From UBA4416 sp048498515 (GTDB lineage Bacteria > Bacteroidota > Bacteroidia > B-17B0 > Aurantibacillaceae), in NCBI GenBank assembly GCA_048498515.1, contig JBEHXV010000017.1, positions 1-64,000 on the forward strand: a DNA stretch of 64,000 nucleotides. The letters are read 5' to 3'. Below are positions 9,045 to 17,932 of the stretch, in pieces. Each line of letters starts with the position of its first letter. The first letter of the stretch is position 1. The position numbers and the translations under genes are program-made. Below the pieces are notes generated by a model. That model saw only the letters and a program-made list of their open reading frames with translations. It was not told the origin of the DNA and did no database searches.

Positions 9045-9623
9045 CTACAACCCGGTATACTTCCTGAAAAGCTTAATAGCCAGCGCCAGCAGGATAATCC
9101 CAAATACCTTTTTAAGAATGGCAATGCCGCCGGCACCCAACAGTTTTTCCAGGCGGTCGAGGTTCCTTAATACTATATATACAATAAAGATATTGATGAT
9201 AATGGCGATCACAATGGACACAATATTGTACTCAGCCCTTATGGATAACAGGGTGGTTAAGGTACCTGTACCGGCAATGAGCGGAAATGCCAACGGAATA
9301 ACAGCCGCGGTGGCAGGCATGGTGTCTTTCGAGATCTGAACCCCAAGGATCATCTCAAAGGCTACAATAAAAATTAAAACAGAACCGGCAATGGCGAAAT
9401 CGCCAATGGAAATGCCTATAATGTCGAGGATGGTTTGACCAATAAATAAAAAAACGATCATGATGCCCATTGATACCACCGAAACTTTTTGGGCATTAAT
9501 GGAGCCGGTTTTTTGTTTCAGGCTGATAATGATAGGGATGGAACCAATCACATCTATCACTGCAAAAAGCACCATCGTTACTTTTAAGATCTCAATAATG
9601 TCAAATTTCAAATCCATAATCAT
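9045..9623 (-). CDS. MarC family integral membrane protein
   Basis: A 192-residue inner-membrane protein with six predicted helices, matching the MarC/UPF0056 family: LFAVIDVIGSIPIIISL near the start, a middle GISIGDFAIAGSVLIFIVAFEMILG, and the conserved PLAFPLIAGTGTLTTLLSI. Despite its name, MarC has no proven part in antibiotic resistance and its substrate is unknown. Two ATGs (9623 and 9617) are possible starts; the second gives the more usual MDLKFDII. A TAnnTTTG element at 9634-9641 supports a very short leader. Confidence 0.88.
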   Translation of the reverse strand: MIMDLKFDIIEILKVTMVLFAVIDVIGSIPIIISLKQKTGSINAQKVSVVSMGIMIVFLFIGQTILDIIGISIGDFAIAGSVLIFIVAFEMILGVQISKDTMPATAAVIPLAFPLIAGTGTLTTLLSIRAEYNIVSIVIAIIINIFIVYIVLRNLDRLEKLLGAGGIAILKKVFGIILLALAIKLFRKYTGL

Positions 9624-9633
9624 AATTTTCCGA

Positions 9634-9641
9634 CAAAGGTA
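9634..9641 (-). promoter_or_regulatory. -7 promoter element for the marC-like gene
   Basis: On the minus strand this reads TACCTTTG, a fit to TAnnTTTG, 10-17 bases before the two possible ATGs. It is upstream of the only minus-strand gene here. No firm -33 box was found. Confidence 0.42.
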
Positions 9642-9695
9642 TAATTTATAAATCCATAAATTATTATGCCTGTAAATTAATTCGTAAGTTTGAGT

Positions 9696-10160
9696 ATGGT
9701 AAAAAATAGTCTTTTAGGGTTATCCCTTGTATTTCTCGTTTCCTGCACACAGGTTAATTCATCGGGCGAAAAAACAGTAACGAAAGATGGCGATACAGTA
9801 GCTGACGTGGATATTTCCCTCTCAAAAATGGATATGGTGGAAGAGTTATCTAAAATTGATGAGCCTGAAGCTGATAAAATAGTATTCAGGGCAAGCGGCA
9901 CAGAGCCCGGTTGGTTTGCCGAAATATCAAAGCAAAAAATAAGAATAGTGCTGGATTATGGAAAAGATAGTTTGATTACAGAATATAGCGGCCCGGCATT
10001 AACCGAAGGAGCAGGCTTTGAATTCAAAGGAAAAGATTATACCATCAATGTCACACCCGATGCCTGTATAGATGCTGCCAGTGGTGATAAGAAAGACAGC
10101 AAGGTTACAATAACACACAACGGAAAAAAATACACAGGCTGCGGAAGTTCGGTTAAATAA
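9696..10160 (+). CDS. Small lipoprotein, COG3650-like
   Basis: A 154-residue lipoprotein with lipobox FLVSC early on. The mature part has FRASGTEPGWFAEI and, near the end, CIDAASG followed by GKKYTGCG, which resemble the pattern of COG3650-type envelope proteins (FRA.GNEPGW, then Cys...SG...GCG); that assignment is from memory of the motif pattern. The two C-terminal cysteines could form a disulphide. The ATG at 9696 is chosen; a TTG six bases upstream is also in frame. No partner is evident from the neighbours. Confidence 0.62.
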   Translation: MVKNSLLGLSLVFLVSCTQVNSSGEKTVTKDGDTVADVDISLSKMDMVEELSKIDEPEADKIVFRASGTEPGWFAEISKQKIRIVLDYGKDSLITEYSGPALTEGAGFEFKGKDYTINVTPDACIDAASGDKKDSKVTITHNGKKYTGCGSSVK

Positions 10161-10229
10161 AATTTCTCCGATTAAACCTTTTATTTTTTTGTGGGTCTTA
10201 CGATTCATAAAACCAAATAAAAAAAGAAC

Positions 10230-11078
10230 ATGAAAACGAAACATATAACCATAGGCCTGGTATTGGCAATAGCGGGAGCCAGCATTTTTTCTTCCTGCAG
10301 GAAAAAAGATAAAGAAGAAAAAGACAGCGATGTTGATTCGGCCATCGATCAGGCATTGGCATCAACTACCGTGAACGATATGACCAGCATTGCCGATGAA
10401 GCCGGAAAAACGTATACCGTTTCCAGTTTTAGAACGGCTGATGCCGAAGGTTTATTAAGCGCTTCCTGCGCAAGTGTTACCCTCGATACCTTAGCCGCGG
10501 CTAAAACTATTACTGTAAATTTTGGCGCCACAAATTGCGTATGTAATGATGGGCGTACCAGGAGAGGTTCCCTTATATTATCGTTTACCGGTCGTTACAG
10601 GGATTCCTTAACCGTAATTACCGTAACTCCTCAAAATTATTATGTGAATGACAACCAGGTAAGCGGTTCAAAAACCATTACCAATAAGGGTCACAACTCA
10701 GCTCACCATCTTGTATACGAGATCAATGCCAATATTACCATCCAGAAAGCCAGTAATGGCGGAACCATTACCTGGCAAAGCATTCGCCAAAGGGAATGGG
10801 TAAGTGGCGAAAGTACGCTTGCATGGAACGACGATATTTATTCCATTACCGGCACGGCCAGCGGAACTTCGTCAAATGGTAATACTTTTACATCTAATAT
10901 TACCACAGCATTGGTAAGAAACATGGCTTTCGGTTGCCGCCGGAATTTTGTATCAGGTGTTTTAGAACATACACCGGGTGGAAAAGCAACCCGTTACATT
11001 GATTTTGGGAACGGAGGCTGCGATAACGATGCAACTGTAACCATAAACGGAAACACATATAACATTACATTACCCTAA
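10230..11078 (+). CDS. Lipoprotein of unknown function
   Basis: A 282-residue lipoprotein: signal peptide with lipobox IFSSC and a charged start to the mature part (RKKDKEEKDSDVD). The rest is beta-rich, with Thr, Asn and Gly, several Cys (LSASCASV, NCVCNDGRTRRGSLIL, FGCRRNF, GGCDND) that may form disulphides, and alternating strand-like patterns. I do not recognise the family. It follows the COG3650-like lipoprotein by 69 bases and ends before a strong terminator, so the two may be one transcript. Confidence 0.7.
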   Translation: MKTKHITIGLVLAIAGASIFSSCRKKDKEEKDSDVDSAIDQALASTTVNDMTSIADEAGKTYTVSSFRTADAEGLLSASCASVTLDTLAAAKTITVNFGATNCVCNDGRTRRGSLILSFTGRYRDSLTVITVTPQNYYVNDNQVSGSKTITNKGHNSAHHLVYEINANITIQKASNGGTITWQSIRQREWVSGESTLAWNDDIYSITGTASGTSSNGNTFTSNITTALVRNMAFGCRRNFVSGVLEHTPGGKATRYIDFGNGGCDNDATVTINGNTYNITLP

Positions 11079-11103
11079 CTCCCCGTTTTTTTAAAGTTCA
11101 ACG

Positions 11104-11134
11104 AGGCCCCGGAAGTTACTTCCGGGGCTTTTTT
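11104..11134 (+). terminator. Strong rho-independent terminator
   Basis: A perfect 10-bp stem GCCCCGGAAG / CTTCCGGGGC (11106-11115 with 11119-11128), a three-base loop and six T. It closes the lipoprotein transcript. Confidence 0.92.
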
Positions 11135-11208
11135 GTTAATAACCGTGTTATTTTTAACCATTTTTTGGGAACCGTTTGGCATATAATTTTAGTAATATTG
11201 CCTTAAGA

Positions 11209-11856
11209 ATGGTTTATAACTGGAAAATAGCTTTTTTAAACAAACACTTCCGAAACAGGTTTATTGTTTCGGTCATTGTTTTAAGTCTTATTTTAACAGG
11301 TTTTGCTTCTTTGCTGGCTTATATTGAAACAAGGCAGGGGCATAGCTTTTACGACCCCATTTTGAATTTTATAAAACCCAGGGATGTGTCGGATTTTATA
11401 TTTTTTGTTACCTATACCGCAGCGTTAATTGGCCTGGTATACGCCGTTGCTTCGCCCTACAAATTTTTACACCTCATACAAATGTATGGTTCGTTAACGC
11501 TACTGAGAGTAATAACGTTATTTTTTGTGCCTTTGGAGCCTCCAACACACATTATACCCCTGCGTGACGAGTTTTTGACCAATACGTTTTATGCAGGGAA
11601 CGAAAACTTAAAGGATCTTTTCTTTAGCGGGCATGCCGCCACCTTGTTTCTGTTTTACTTTTTCACCAACAACAAATTTTTAAAATATACTTTCCTGGCA
11701 GCCGCCCTGGCTGTTTCGGTTGGGGTAGTGGTGCAACATGTTCATTATAGTTATGATGTGATAGCCGCTCCTATTTTTGCCTACATTGCCTTCCGGTTCA
11801 TTACCAAATTCTCGAAACATTACCACAACGAGCAGCCTGTAAGCACGGAAATGTAA
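11209..11856 (+). CDS. PAP2-type membrane phosphatase (sphingomyelin-synthase-like)
   Basis: A 215-residue integral membrane protein with about six helices. It carries FFSGHAATLFLFYFF and HVHYSYDVIAAP, the Ser-Gly-His and His-(3)-Asp signatures of the PAP2 superfamily, in the spacing of the PAP2_C (sphingomyelin synthase-like) branch. Such enzymes move or remove phospho-headgroups on lipids; the substrate here is unknown. The ATG at 11209 directly precedes a basic-hydrophobic N terminus; a TTG at 11176 would add 11 residues. It is a single gene, after the terminator at 11104-11134. Confidence 0.75.
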   Translation: MVYNWKIAFLNKHFRNRFIVSVIVLSLILTGFASLLAYIETRQGHSFYDPILNFIKPRDVSDFIFFVTYTAALIGLVYAVASPYKFLHLIQMYGSLTLLRVITLFFVPLEPPTHIIPLRDEFLTNTFYAGNENLKDLFFSGHAATLFLFYFFTNNKFLKYTFLAAALAVSVGVVVQHVHYSYDVIAAPIFAYIAFRFITKFSKHYHNEQPVSTEM

Positions 11857-11926
11857 ACAACAGGCTGTCTATAACATTTCTAATCAGGCAGGCATTCCTC
11901 TTTTCTTTGCGCTAATTTTATGTAAG

Positions 11927-12484
11927 ATGAGATCTTATATAAAATACGTAGCTACCGCTTCGCTTGTCCTTTATTTAAGTGCCTGTAAACATCATCAAAC
12001 GGTTAGCACCTCGTCGGGCAAACCCAAACCAAAACCGGAAGTACTTAAAGCCGAAAAACCTTCCGATGCCATTAAAAAACAATATTCGGTAAAACTCGGC
12101 GTGCCGGAATCTGATATCCGGAACGAAACATTATATCAATTCATTAACGAGTGGAGTGGCGTGCCTTATAAATATGCCGGAAAAGACAAACATGGGATTG
12201 ATTGTTCAGGCTTAACCTCTACCTTATACCTTAATGTGTATAAAAAAACAATTTCACCTTCTACAAAAGCGCTTGTGAATGAGGTGAAAAAAATAAAAGA
12301 ATCGGACCTGAAAGAAGGTGACCTGGTTTTTTTTATCACCAACGAGAAATCCATTTCGCACGTTGGTGTGTATTTGCAAAACAATAAATTCGTTCATGCC
12401 TCTACCAAAAAAGGCGTTATGATTAGCGACCTGACAGAACCTTACTTTAAAAAAACATATGCCTGTTCGGGCAGGGTGAAGTAG
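11927..12484 (+). CDS. NlpC/P60 family lipoprotein (peptidoglycan endopeptidase)
   Basis: A 185-residue lipoprotein with lipobox LYLSAC and a Pro/Lys-rich linker (GKPKPKPEVLKAEKPSD), then an NlpC/P60 papain-like domain from about residue 65. The catalytic Cys is in IDCSGLTSTLY, the His in ISHVGVYLQNN and the third polar residue (His) in KFVHAST. Such enzymes cut gamma-D-Glu-diaminopimelate bonds in peptidoglycan peptides. Lipid anchoring puts it in the periplasm or outer membrane. The downstream GH3/beta-lactamase fusion also acts on cell wall, a plausible functional neighbour. Confidence 0.88.
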   Translation: MRSYIKYVATASLVLYLSACKHHQTVSTSSGKPKPKPEVLKAEKPSDAIKKQYSVKLGVPESDIRNETLYQFINEWSGVPYKYAGKDKHGIDCSGLTSTLYLNVYKKTISPSTKALVNEVKKIKESDLKEGDLVFFITNEKSISHVGVYLQNNKFVHASTKKGVMISDLTEPYFKKTYACSGRVK

Positions 12485-12513
12485 TTTTATAGAGCTTAAG
12501 ACAATATAATAAG

Positions 12514-12628
12514 TGTCAGTTCGAGTGTTTTTTGATTTGCCTCTTACAAAAAACGTATCGAGAACTGATTCTTCTTTCTCACTTCTCGATACTCACCCCG
12601 ATGGGATCGGGATGAACTCGAAGTGACA
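12514..12628. repeat. Multi-hairpin intergenic repeat, TCGAG family
   Basis: The outer arms TGTCAGTTCGAG (12514-12525) and CTCGAAGTGACA (12617-12628) pair with one mismatch. Inside are three perfect hairpin arms: GTTTTTTG/CAAAAAAC (12527-12534, 12547-12554), GTATCGAGAA/TTCTCGATAC (12555-12564, 12583-12592) and CCCGAT/ATCGGG (12597-12602, 12606-12611). It occupies most of the gap between the NlpC/P60 and GH3 genes and is a more elaborate relative of the repeat at 8914-8982. Confidence 0.8.
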
Positions 12629-12747
12629 GGTAGCGTTGTTCCAATGCACTATTTACAAAACATTAACGCTATTCTATCAATACGCTGCTGTTAAAAACAA
12701 TCTTGTTTCGTAAATTTAAAAAAGGCCTTTGATTGTATCTTAACAAC

Positions 12748-15705
12748 ATGATTAAATTGTTCACAAGGGTATGCTTTGCCCTTACTATAGCGTTAGTAAT
12801 GGCCTTTGCCATTAAAACCCAAACGCCCAAAACCGGTCCCGATTTTTTAAACAAAGAATCCCGCTGGGTCGATTCTGTATTTAATTCGTTTAATCCCGAT
12901 CAGCGCCTGGCCCAATTATTTATGGTTGCGGCTTACAGCAATAAGGACATGAAGCACGTAGCTGAGATTCGTGAGCTGGTAGAGAAATACAACATTGGTG
13001 GTTTGATCTTTATGCAGGGTGGCCCTCTACGTGAGGCCAAACTCAATAATTATTACCAAAGCAAAGCAAAAACACCGTTGCTGATCTCCATGGATGCTGA
13101 ATGGGGACTGGCTATGCGTTTGGACAGCACACCAAAATATCCCAAGCAAATGACACTTGGCGCTATAAAAAACGACTCGCTTATTTTTTACATGGGAAAA
13201 CAAATTGCCCGCGAATGTAAGCGCATGGGAATACATGTAAATTTTGCGCCGGTGGCCGATGTCAACAATAACCCTTTAAACCCGGTGATTGGTATGCGAA
13301 GCTTTGGCGAAAATAAATACAATGTGGCCAACAAAGCGGTGATGTACATGAAAGGCATGCAGGCCGAAAATGTAATGGCAAACGGAAAACATTTTCCAGG
13401 GCATGGCGATACCGATAGTGATTCGCATACAACATTGCCGGTAATTGCTGCTTGTAAAGAACGAATGGACACCCTGGAATTATACCCTTTCAGGCAATTG
13501 TTCGATCAGGGTTTATCGAGCATCATGGTAGCGCATTTGTTTGTGCCATGCTATGATACAACTAAAAATACAGCTACTACCTTGTCGCCCTACATTATCC
13601 AGGACCTTTTAAAAAAACAATTGGGTTTTGAAGGATTGATCTTTACTGATGCCCTGAACATGAAAGGTGTAGCCGGCTTTTACGAACCGGGTATTGTGGA
13701 TGTGAAAGCCTTGCTGGCAGGTAATGATGTGTTGCTGTTTGCCGAAAATGTTCCCAAAGCCATGGAGCAGATAAAACTGGCCATTGCCAATAAACAGATC
13801 ACGCAGGAAGAAATTGACGCGCGCTGCAAAAAAATACTGAAAGCAAAATACTGGTGTGGCTTAAACAACAATCAATATGTAAACCCGAAACACTTGTACG
13901 AAGACCTTAACACAAAAGCGTCGTTTGTTATGAATACAAGGTTGTGCGAAGCTTCGGTAACATTATTAAAGAATGAAAATTCAGTCGTTCCTCTAAAGCA
14001 ATTCGACGCGGCTAAAATTGTTGAGGTATCTATTGGCGAGGCTAAAGAAAATACGTTCTCTGAAACGTTGAATAAGTATGGAAAAATAGCGCATTTGGGA
14101 ATTGACCACGATGCTACCAGAAAAGAGCGCGATACCTTATTGGCCAGGCTTCAAAAATATGACCTGGTACTGCTGCAGGTAAGCAAAACGTCTTACAGAC
14201 CCGATAAAAATTTTGGCTGTTCGGAAGGAAGCATGGAAGCTATTGCTGAAATTCTTGATAAGAAAAATACCATCAGCGTATTACTCTCCAATCCATACCT
14301 GATGAATAAATTAAAGAATCTTGAAAAATCGAAAGCCATTTTAGAATTGTATGAATATAACCAGTTTAGCCAGAAAGCCGCTGCCGACGCTATTATGGGA
14401 GCTTTAACCGTTAATGGTAGTTTGCCGGTTTCAACCAACTTATTTAAAGCCGGAACAGGTATTGAATTGAAAACAACCACGCGTGTTCAATATGTTACTC
14501 CCGAGCAAATTGACATCGACAGTAAAAAACTGGAACAAATTGACTCCATTGCCAAGTATGGCATAAAGGAACAGGCCTATCCCGGTTGCCAGATCATTGC
14601 CATTAAATCGGGAAAAGTATTTTACCAGAAAAATTTTGGAAGGCAAACCTATGATGCCGCTTCGGAAAAAGTAAACGATAATACCATTTACGACCTGGCT
14701 TCCTTAACAAAAATTCTTTCATCGTCGTTAGCTTTAATGAAGCTGAGTGAGCAAAAACAGTTTGATTACAACCAAAACCTGGGTTATTATTTTCCGGAGT
14801 ATAAAGAAACCAATAAGTACGACCTCAGTTACAAAGATATCCTCACGCATCAATCGGGCCTACAGGCAATGATCCCCTTTTGGTTGAGAACCCAGGACAA
14901 AGCAAACAATTACAAGCAGGGTTACTACAGCAATGCGAAGTCGGAAAATTATCCCACCGAGGTGGCCAAGAACTTATATATTGTTAAAGGTTATACCGAC
15001 AGCATTTATAAGCAGATTGTTGCGAGTAAAGTAGAACCCAGGGGAAAATACCTGTACAGTGATGTGGGGTATTATTTTTCGAAGAAAATAATTGAGAATA
15101 AAACAGGAAAGCCTTTACAGGACTATGTACAGCAACTATTTTACGCGCCTTTGAATGTAGGTTTAACGTACCTGCCCTTAACAAAGTATTCCGTAAACCA
15201 AATTGCGCCAACCGAAAACGATACCAAATTCAGGAAACAAACCCTGCGTGGTTATGTGCACGACCAGGGCGCAGCGCTCATGGGCGGAGTAGGCGGACAT
15301 GCCGGTTTGTTTGGCAATGCTAACGATGTGGCGGTAGTGATGCAGTTTTTATTGAATAAAGGAGCTTACGGCGGCCAGCGTTTGCTGGATAGCGCGGTGA
15401 TAAGGCAGTATACCAGTTCGCAGTTTATGGACAACCGCCGTGGCTTGTGTTTTGATAAACCTGAGTTTGATGACAAAAAAGAAAGCCCTGTTACAGGCGA
15501 GTGCAGTTTGCAGAGCTATGGCCATAGCGGGTTTACAGGTACTTTTGCCTGGGCCGACCCGGAGAATGACCTGATCTTTGTATTCCTTTCAAACAGGGTA
15601 TATCCCAATGCCGATGAGAATAAACTGGCAAAGCTGGGAATACGAGGAAAGATCCATAAAGTGTTGTACGAGTCGGTAAAAGTAAATACTGTAGCCGGAA
15701 AATAA
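12748..15705 (+). CDS. GH3 beta-N-acetylglucosaminidase fused to class C-like serine hydrolase
   Basis: A 985-residue secreted or periplasmic two-enzyme fusion. The N-terminal signal helix is residues about 5-22. A glycoside hydrolase family 3 domain of the NagZ type follows, with KHFPGHGDTDSDSH from Lys214, the His/Asp loop that defines bacterial N-acetylglucosaminidases, and GFEGLIFTDALNMKGV, which holds the Asp nucleophile. A GH3 C-terminal-like domain spans about 400-575. The last 400 residues are a beta-lactamase/penicillin-binding-type serine hydrolase with Ser652-Leu-Thr-Lys655 and Tyr770-Ser-Asp. The pair suggests muropeptide trimming in cell-wall turnover. This fusion recurs in Bacteroidota (recalled). 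The ATG at 12748 is chosen over a TTG 15 bases upstream. Confidence 0.92.
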   Translation: MIKLFTRVCFALTIALVMAFAIKTQTPKTGPDFLNKESRWVDSVFNSFNPDQRLAQLFMVAAYSNKDMKHVAEIRELVEKYNIGGLIFMQGGPLREAKLNNYYQSKAKTPLLISMDAEWGLAMRLDSTPKYPKQMTLGAIKNDSLIFYMGKQIARECKRMGIHVNFAPVADVNNNPLNPVIGMRSFGENKYNVANKAVMYMKGMQAENVMANGKHFPGHGDTDSDSHTTLPVIAACKERMDTLELYPFRQLFDQGLSSIMVAHLFVPCYDTTKNTATTLSPYIIQDLLKKQLGFEGLIFTDALNMKGVAGFYEPGIVDVKALLAGNDVLLFAENVPKAMEQIKLAIANKQITQEEIDARCKKILKAKYWCGLNNNQYVNPKHLYEDLNTKASFVMNTRLCEASVTLLKNENSVVPLKQFDAAKIVEVSIGEAKENTFSETLNKYGKIAHLGIDHDATRKERDTLLARLQKYDLVLLQVSKTSYRPDKNFGCSEGSMEAIAEILDKKNTISVLLSNPYLMNKLKNLEKSKAILELYEYNQFSQKAAADAIMGALTVNGSLPVSTNLFKAGTGIELKTTTRVQYVTPEQIDIDSKKLEQIDSIAKYGIKEQAYPGCQIIAIKSGKVFYQKNFGRQTYDAASEKVNDNTIYDLASLTKILSSSLALMKLSEQKQFDYNQNLGYYFPEYKETNKYDLSYKDILTHQSGLQAMIPFWLRTQDKANNYKQGYYSNAKSENYPTEVAKNLYIVKGYTDSIYKQIVASKVEPRGKYLYSDVGYYFSKKIIENKTGKPLQDYVQQLFYAPLNVGLTYLPLTKYSVNQIAPTENDTKFRKQTLRGYVHDQGAALMGGVGGHAGLFGNANDVAVVMQFLLNKGAYGGQRLLDSAVIRQYTSSQFMDNRRGLCFDKPEFDDKKESPVTGECSLQSYGHSGFTGTFAWADPENDLIFVFLSNRVYPNADENKLAKLGIRGKIHKVLYESVKVNTVAGK

Positions 15706-15743
15706 TTTTTAGTGTATCTTTAGTTAAGAAAAATAATTTTGGC

Positions 15744-16457
15744 ATGGACGATATTTTAAATAACCAGAAAGAAAAAATAATAATACTGCTGAAAGATAAA
15801 GCGGTAATGAAACAGGAGGTATACAGGAACACTACCGAAGCGTTTGAAATGCTTAAAACGGGTGTGAACGATATTTCACTGGCTTTGCTTAAAGAAACGG
15901 AAGAGATTGACAAGCGGATTTCCATTGCCATTTCCGAAACCAAGAAATACTCCATACAATTAAAGGTTGCCAGCGATGTGCTCGAGTTCTTTATGCACAC
16001 CAATGTGTTTGAGTTCGACCGTTCGCATCCCATGTTTAAAACCGGGTACATAAAGCATAATGAGAACAACTCGTATTGCGGCATCATTAATGTATATAAT
16101 TTTTTGGCCGACTCTTTCCGTTACGACCGTACCAATGACCTGGGTTACCTTATCTGCCGGATCTTTGTGAACCGTGAAAGGCATTTTTTTATTGAAGCCA
16201 AAGGGCCTGTTGGTGCTAAATACTCGGGCTTTTCTTCCGAGCCGCTTACCATGGAACAGCTAAAAGAGATCATTAACGAACTCATTATTTATGCCATTAC
16301 CTTTGATCTGTTCACTCCTCCGTTTGACCATGTAAGGGAAGTATCGGTGGGAGAAATGCAGGAAAAAACCAACAGCATGAACCTGAGGACAGGTAAACGC
16401 CTTGGTTATGGCACGCACACCAGTAATTATGAAGACGATACCAATTTATACATCTGA
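15744..16457 (+). CDS. Conserved-looking protein of unknown function
   Basis: A 237-residue soluble protein with no signal peptide or membrane segment. The first 95 residues are a charged helical region (KEKIIILLKDKAVMKQEVY ...), likely coiled coil. The rest is mixed alpha/beta with notable aromatic and acidic segments (NNSYCGIINVYNF, RHFFIEAKGPVG) and ends DDTNLYI. I do not recognise the family. Its stop overlaps the start of the next gene by one base (TGATG), making it first in a four-gene operon that reaches 19601, with a spermidine-synthase-like protein, a GSCFA protein and a HAD phosphatase. Confidence 0.6.
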   Translation: MDDILNNQKEKIIILLKDKAVMKQEVYRNTTEAFEMLKTGVNDISLALLKETEEIDKRISIAISETKKYSIQLKVASDVLEFFMHTNVFEFDRSHPMFKTGYIKHNENNSYCGIINVYNFLADSFRYDRTNDLGYLICRIFVNRERHFFIEAKGPVGAKYSGFSSEPLTMEQLKEIINELIIYAITFDLFTPPFDHVREVSVGEMQEKTNSMNLRTGKRLGYGTHTSNYEDDTNLYI

Positions 16458-17926
16458 TGGTGTCGTATAAAAAATTATATACCATTTCTTTTATTGAAGG
16501 TGCCTCGGTAATGGCAGCCGAAATTTGCGGAGCTAAATTACTGGCCCCGTTCTTCGGCAGCAGCTTGTATGTATGGAGTTCTGTCATGGCCATTACGCTG
16601 GCCGGCCTGGCCAGTGGCTATTTTATTGGTGGCCACTTAAGCAAAAAACAGCATCCAAAAAATAACCTGCTGTATGTATTGTTACTCGCCGTGTGTTGTT
16701 TATGCATCATGCCTTTTTTAACGTCCTTATTCCTGGCTGTGGCTTCTGGTTTACCTTTAATTCCGGCGGTTATCATCAGTGTGTCCTGTTTATTGTTCCC
16801 AACCATGTTATGCATGGGGGCCACATCTCCTTTAATCATTTCTATATTAACAGATCAAGCCAGCGAAAGCGGCGCAAACAGCGGAAAGGTGTATGCCATT
16901 TCAACCGTAGGAGGTATCATTGCAACGTTTTTATGCGGCTTTTACCTTATCCCCGGGTTTGGTGTAAGTTTTAGCCTTATTGTTTTCGCGGTTAGTTTAG
17001 GCATAGCTTGTTTGCTGTTGATTGTGGAACGGAAAAATAAATTGCCGGCGGTTATGCTTTTATGTGTCATTGCGCTGGCTTCTTTTGGTTTTATGAATTT
17101 GCCTTCTAATAAATACGCTATTTTCAGGTCGGAAGGTATTTTGGGAAAACTGGAAGTGAGGGATGAACCATCGCAAAATAATGAATCGGTTATTATTCGT
17201 AAACTCTTAATTAATAATACCATTCAAACCGAAATGCAGCTGGATTCCCGTCAATCTGTTTCTGAATATGTGCGTTTGCTGGAACGTAACAGCTTGTATT
17301 TTCCTAAAGGTAAGGCCCTGGTATTGGGTCTTGGCGGAGGCGTTGTTGCCAATATGCTGAAGGACAAAAATTACAATGTAACGGCTGTTGAGTTCGATCC
17401 GCGTATCATTACCATGGCAAAACAGTTTTTTTACCTGAGCGATTCGGTTAAAACGTTTTGCGAAGACGCGCGTTATTATATAAACCATGCTTCCGAAACC
17501 TTTAACCTGGTGGTGTTTGATGTGTTTAAAGCGGAAGAGCAACCTTCGCATGTCATAACAAAAGAAAGTCTTATTAAATTAAAAACTCTGCTCGCACCCG
17601 GGGCAGTAGTACTTATTAATACACATGGTTATTTAACAGGAACGAAAGGCCTGGGTACACAGTGTTTAATTGCCACTTTAAGAGACGCGGGTTTCAGCAT
17701 AAAGTTGTGCACCGTAAATGAAAATGAGGATTACAGGAACCTCTTACTTGTTGCAAGCTTAAAACCTATGGATGTTAGTTTAAATAATGAGCTTTATCCG
17801 TTGATATTAAGCGGAACCGAAACCATTAACACCGATAACAGGCCGGTACTGGAAGCTTTGAACGCATCTGCAAACCAGGCCTGGCGCAGCAATTATCTGA
17901 ATAATTATATTTTAGGAAACCATTGA
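16457..17926 (+). CDS. Membrane-fused spermidine-synthase-like protein
   Basis: A 489-residue protein with about seven N-terminal helices (residues 1-215) and a C-terminal Rossmann domain of the spermidine synthase fold. The nucleotide-binding loop is KALVLGLGGGVVANML, followed by VTAVEFDPRIITMAKQF with the acidic ribose-binding residue and FNLVVFDVFKAEEQPSHV where the catalytic Asp lies. Proteins of this layout are called fused MFS/spermidine synthases; polyamine synthase activity has not been shown for most. It overlaps the upstream gene by one base and is six bases from the GSCFA gene. Confidence 0.82.
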   Translation: MVSYKKLYTISFIEGASVMAAEICGAKLLAPFFGSSLYVWSSVMAITLAGLASGYFIGGHLSKKQHPKNNLLYVLLLAVCCLCIMPFLTSLFLAVASGLPLIPAVIISVSCLLFPTMLCMGATSPLIISILTDQASESGANSGKVYAISTVGGIIATFLCGFYLIPGFGVSFSLIVFAVSLGIACLLLIVERKNKLPAVMLLCVIALASFGFMNLPSNKYAIFRSEGILGKLEVRDEPSQNNESVIIRKLLINNTIQTEMQLDSRQSVSEYVRLLERNSLYFPKGKALVLGLGGGVVANMLKDKNYNVTAVEFDPRIITMAKQFFYLSDSVKTFCEDARYYINHASETFNLVVFDVFKAEEQPSHVITKESLIKLKTLLAPGAVVLINTHGYLTGTKGLGTQCLIATLRDAGFSIKLCTVNENEDYRNLLLVASLKPMDVSLNNELYPLILSGTETINTDNRPVLEALNASANQAWRSNYLNNYILGNH

Positions 17927-17932
17927 TAGAAA

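Noticed and set aside
9685..9692. TAAGTTTG as promoter for the COG3650-like lipoprotein gene
   Set aside because: It fits TAnnTTTG, but the ATG at 9696 would then lie at or before the transcript start. I regard it as chance or part of the translation start region.
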